The notes under the pieces were generated by a model. It searched no databases. It was not told the origin of the DNA and worked only from the letters and a program-made list of their open reading frames with translations. Made by a program: the position numbers and the translations under genes. Shown here in pieces: positions 21,129 through 21,390 of a stretch of 21,390 bases of DNA; positions within the stretch are counted from its first letter, which is position 1; every line of letters starts with the position of its first letter. Source of the DNA: a virus. The stretch spans positions 1 through 21,390 of IMG/VR virus record IMGVR_UViG_3300030333_008210. One strand, given 5' to 3'.

Positions 21129-21390
21129 ATAAAAACTTTTCTTTACAGAAATCGTCAATTCTTTTCATGACATCCTCTGTAAAATATTTTTCAGGTTGTT
21201 GCAGAATTTGTTTACCAAACATTTTTGATCCGTCTGGTAACTCAAAACGTGTAGAGACTTTAGTGAAGATACCTGCTTCTTCTGCAAGTTCAAGCATACC
21301 ATACCATCTATCTAAACCTTTGTCGTATGTGACAAGAGCATCTACCATTTTATTTTCCACTGTCAATCTAGACTTGTGATTTTTACAATG
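21070..21390 (-). CDS. uvsX: RecA-like recombinase UvsX, C-terminal part, cut by window edge
   Basis: Strand-exchange recombinase for recombination-dependent replication and repair. Only the last 106 residues are in the window, read from the right edge in an open frame: HCKNHKSRLTVENKMVDALV at the start, then YDKGLDRWYGMLELAEEAGI, RFELPDGSKMFGKQI and PEKYFTEDVMKRIDDFCKEK. The KSR-x-T-x-E-N and GLDR-(W/Y)YG patterns fit the C-terminal part of T4-type UvsX rather than bacterial RecA. The Walker A region is outside the window. A TTG at 21364-21366 is not the start; the frame continues off the edge. It overlaps the next small gene. Confidence 0.87.
   Translation of the reverse strand, partial: HCKNHKSRLTVENKMVDALVTYDKGLDRWYGMLELAEEAGIFTKVSTRFELPDGSKMFGKQILQQPEKYFTEDVMKRIDDFCKEKFLYGTKSVDEEVVRDSTESSE

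Noticed and set aside
21361-21366. TTGACA on the minus strand inside uvsX
   Set aside because: No -10-like box at 16-18 nt spacing, and it lies in conserved coding sequence.

Overview
The window is a strongly AT-rich, gene-dense piece of a tailed-phage genome, most likely a marine T4-like myovirus. All genes I can support lie on the minus strand, so transcription runs from base 21390 towards base 1. The T4-type assignment rests on recognisable replication genes: the C-terminal end of a UvsX recombinase, a gp41-type DnaB-family helicase, a gp61-type primase, ThyX thymidylate synthase and a cobalamin-dependent ribonucleotide reductase (cut by the left edge). The remaining genes resemble families known from marine cyanophages and pelagic myophages. 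No tRNA, rRNA, CRISPR or insertion sequence was seen.

Layout in the direction of transcription. (1) 21390-19370: early replication block, uvsX (partial), a small conserved gene, gp41 helicase. (2) 19290-18487: one cysteine-rich predicted lipoprotein behind its own consensus sigma70-type promoter, a moron-like arrangement. (3) 18435-12088: an inverted repeat containing a T4-late-type CATAAATA box precedes a block of four genes. They encode a 411-aa protein with DNA/RNA-ligase-like nucleotidyltransferase motifs, a small helical protein, a 459-aa protein beginning with a TIGH-type nucleotidyltransferase domain, and a 1083-aa mosaic protein. (4) 12088-2756: virion and fibre region with a Lys/Ala/Pro-rich small protein, a small structural protein, a 260-aa and a 1311-aa fibre-like protein sharing an N-terminal domain, several small coiled-coil or conserved hypothetical proteins, and a 213-aa fibre-like protein. 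(5) 2755-1: a second consensus sigma70-type promoter (TTGACA-N17-TATACT) restarts an early DNA-metabolism operon of primase, thyX and class II RNR.

The most interesting signal is in blocks 3 and 4. Several proteins start with a short sequence like the T4 capsid-targeting peptide (an aromatic/F-x-x-F-hydrophobic-x-E pattern). The 1083-aa and 459-aa proteins are strings of small modules separated by (L/I)-x-E tripeptides, the recognition pattern of the T4 prohead protease gp21. I infer that these are internal head polyproteins, cut during capsid maturation, and that two predicted nucleotidyltransferases may be packaged and injected with the DNA. This is a hypothesis from sequence pattern only.

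There is no gene-free stretch longer than about 100 bases. Genes commonly overlap by 1 nt (TAATG) or 4 nt (ATGA), indicating translational coupling.
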